The notes below the pieces were generated by a model. It saw only the letters and a program-made list of their open reading frames with translations. It had not been told where the DNA came from and ran no database searches. Shown here piece after piece: positions 63,901 to 64,000 of a stretch of DNA of 64,000 nucleotides; positions within the stretch are counted from its first letter, which is position 1; the number at the start of each line of letters is the position of its first letter. Both the position numbers and the translations under genes were made by a program. Origin of the DNA: Phoebastria nigripes (taxonomy: Eukaryota; Chordata; Aves; Procellariiformes; Diomedeidae); contig JAYKAV010000922.1 in the NCBI GenBank assembly GCA_035582835.1, positions 727,079 through 791,078 on the forward strand, given 5' to 3'.

Positions 63901-64000
63901 GCCACAGCCGCTTGCAGCTGCAGAGCTCCTGGACCAAAGCTGGCTTGGATCAGGCATATCAGAGGGAGGTTGGATCTGCCTGCCCTTGTCTGTGTAAACA
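57976..64000. other. Non-coding DNA, no gene recognised
   Basis: Mostly AT-rich sequence. It includes an open frame behind a strong 3' splice-site-like sequence (60876-61172), a 9-bp inverted repeat (61971-62006) and a GC-richer end from about 63776 that is cut by the window edge. I cannot identify any of these as a gene. Confidence 0.5.
61971..62006. repeat. Perfect 9-bp inverted repeat, 18-nt loop
   Basis: TGATTGGTA (61971-61979) and TACCAATCA (61998-62006) are exact reverse complements. Each arm holds a CCAAT/ATTGG pentamer. This may be chance. Confidence 0.7.

Noticed and set aside
1..64000. CRISPR arrays, bacterial operons or phage-like systems
   Set aside because: The sequence is vertebrate in character. 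No regularly spaced repeats with unique spacers and no prokaryotic gene organisation exist here.

Overview
This window looks like non-coding nuclear DNA from a bird. It is AT-rich and holds no protein-coding gene or RNA gene that I can recognise. The bird assignment rests on its repeats. There is a 5'-truncated CR1 LINE with a typical short 3' tail. There are four solo LTRs, three of them (23348, 36956, 42875) of kinds I recall as abundant in bird genomes. Recent repeats cover only about 6-7% of the window, with no L1 or young SINE. Open frames are short (mostly 60-130 codons), scattered over both strands, and match no family I know. The window is best read as a large intron or an intergenic region.

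Layout. 1-11589: no recognisable feature. 11590-11960: an ancient CR1-clade LINE reverse-transcriptase relic on the minus strand. 23343-24453: a solo LTR (A) with a GCTCT target duplication, interrupted by a 255-base assembly gap. 32785-32888 and 36440-36525: two MIR-like SINE relics. 36951-38079: a second LTR (B) of the same family as A, with a CATTC duplication. 42870-43441: a shorter LTR (C) of a related family, with a GACAA duplication. 47442-48445: an LTR of a fourth type (D), with a CCTAT duplication. 49528-50110: an old amniote-type interspersed repeat. 52634-53093: the CR1 3' end. 53403-53600 and 57872-57975: two more MIR-like relics. Between these lie unique AT-rich sequence and a few simple repeats.

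What stands out. All four LTRs are complete from TG to CA, each is flanked by a perfect 5-bp duplication, and all four point to the minus strand. LTRs A and B have an unusually long TATA-to-polyA interval filled with 45-48 bp tandem repeats. The repeats keep one sense reading frame open and differ in copy number between the two copies. I found no operon, CRISPR array, defence system or other gene cluster, and I do not think this window holds an undescribed multi-gene system. Isolated N bases, many beside homopolymers, point to a draft assembly.
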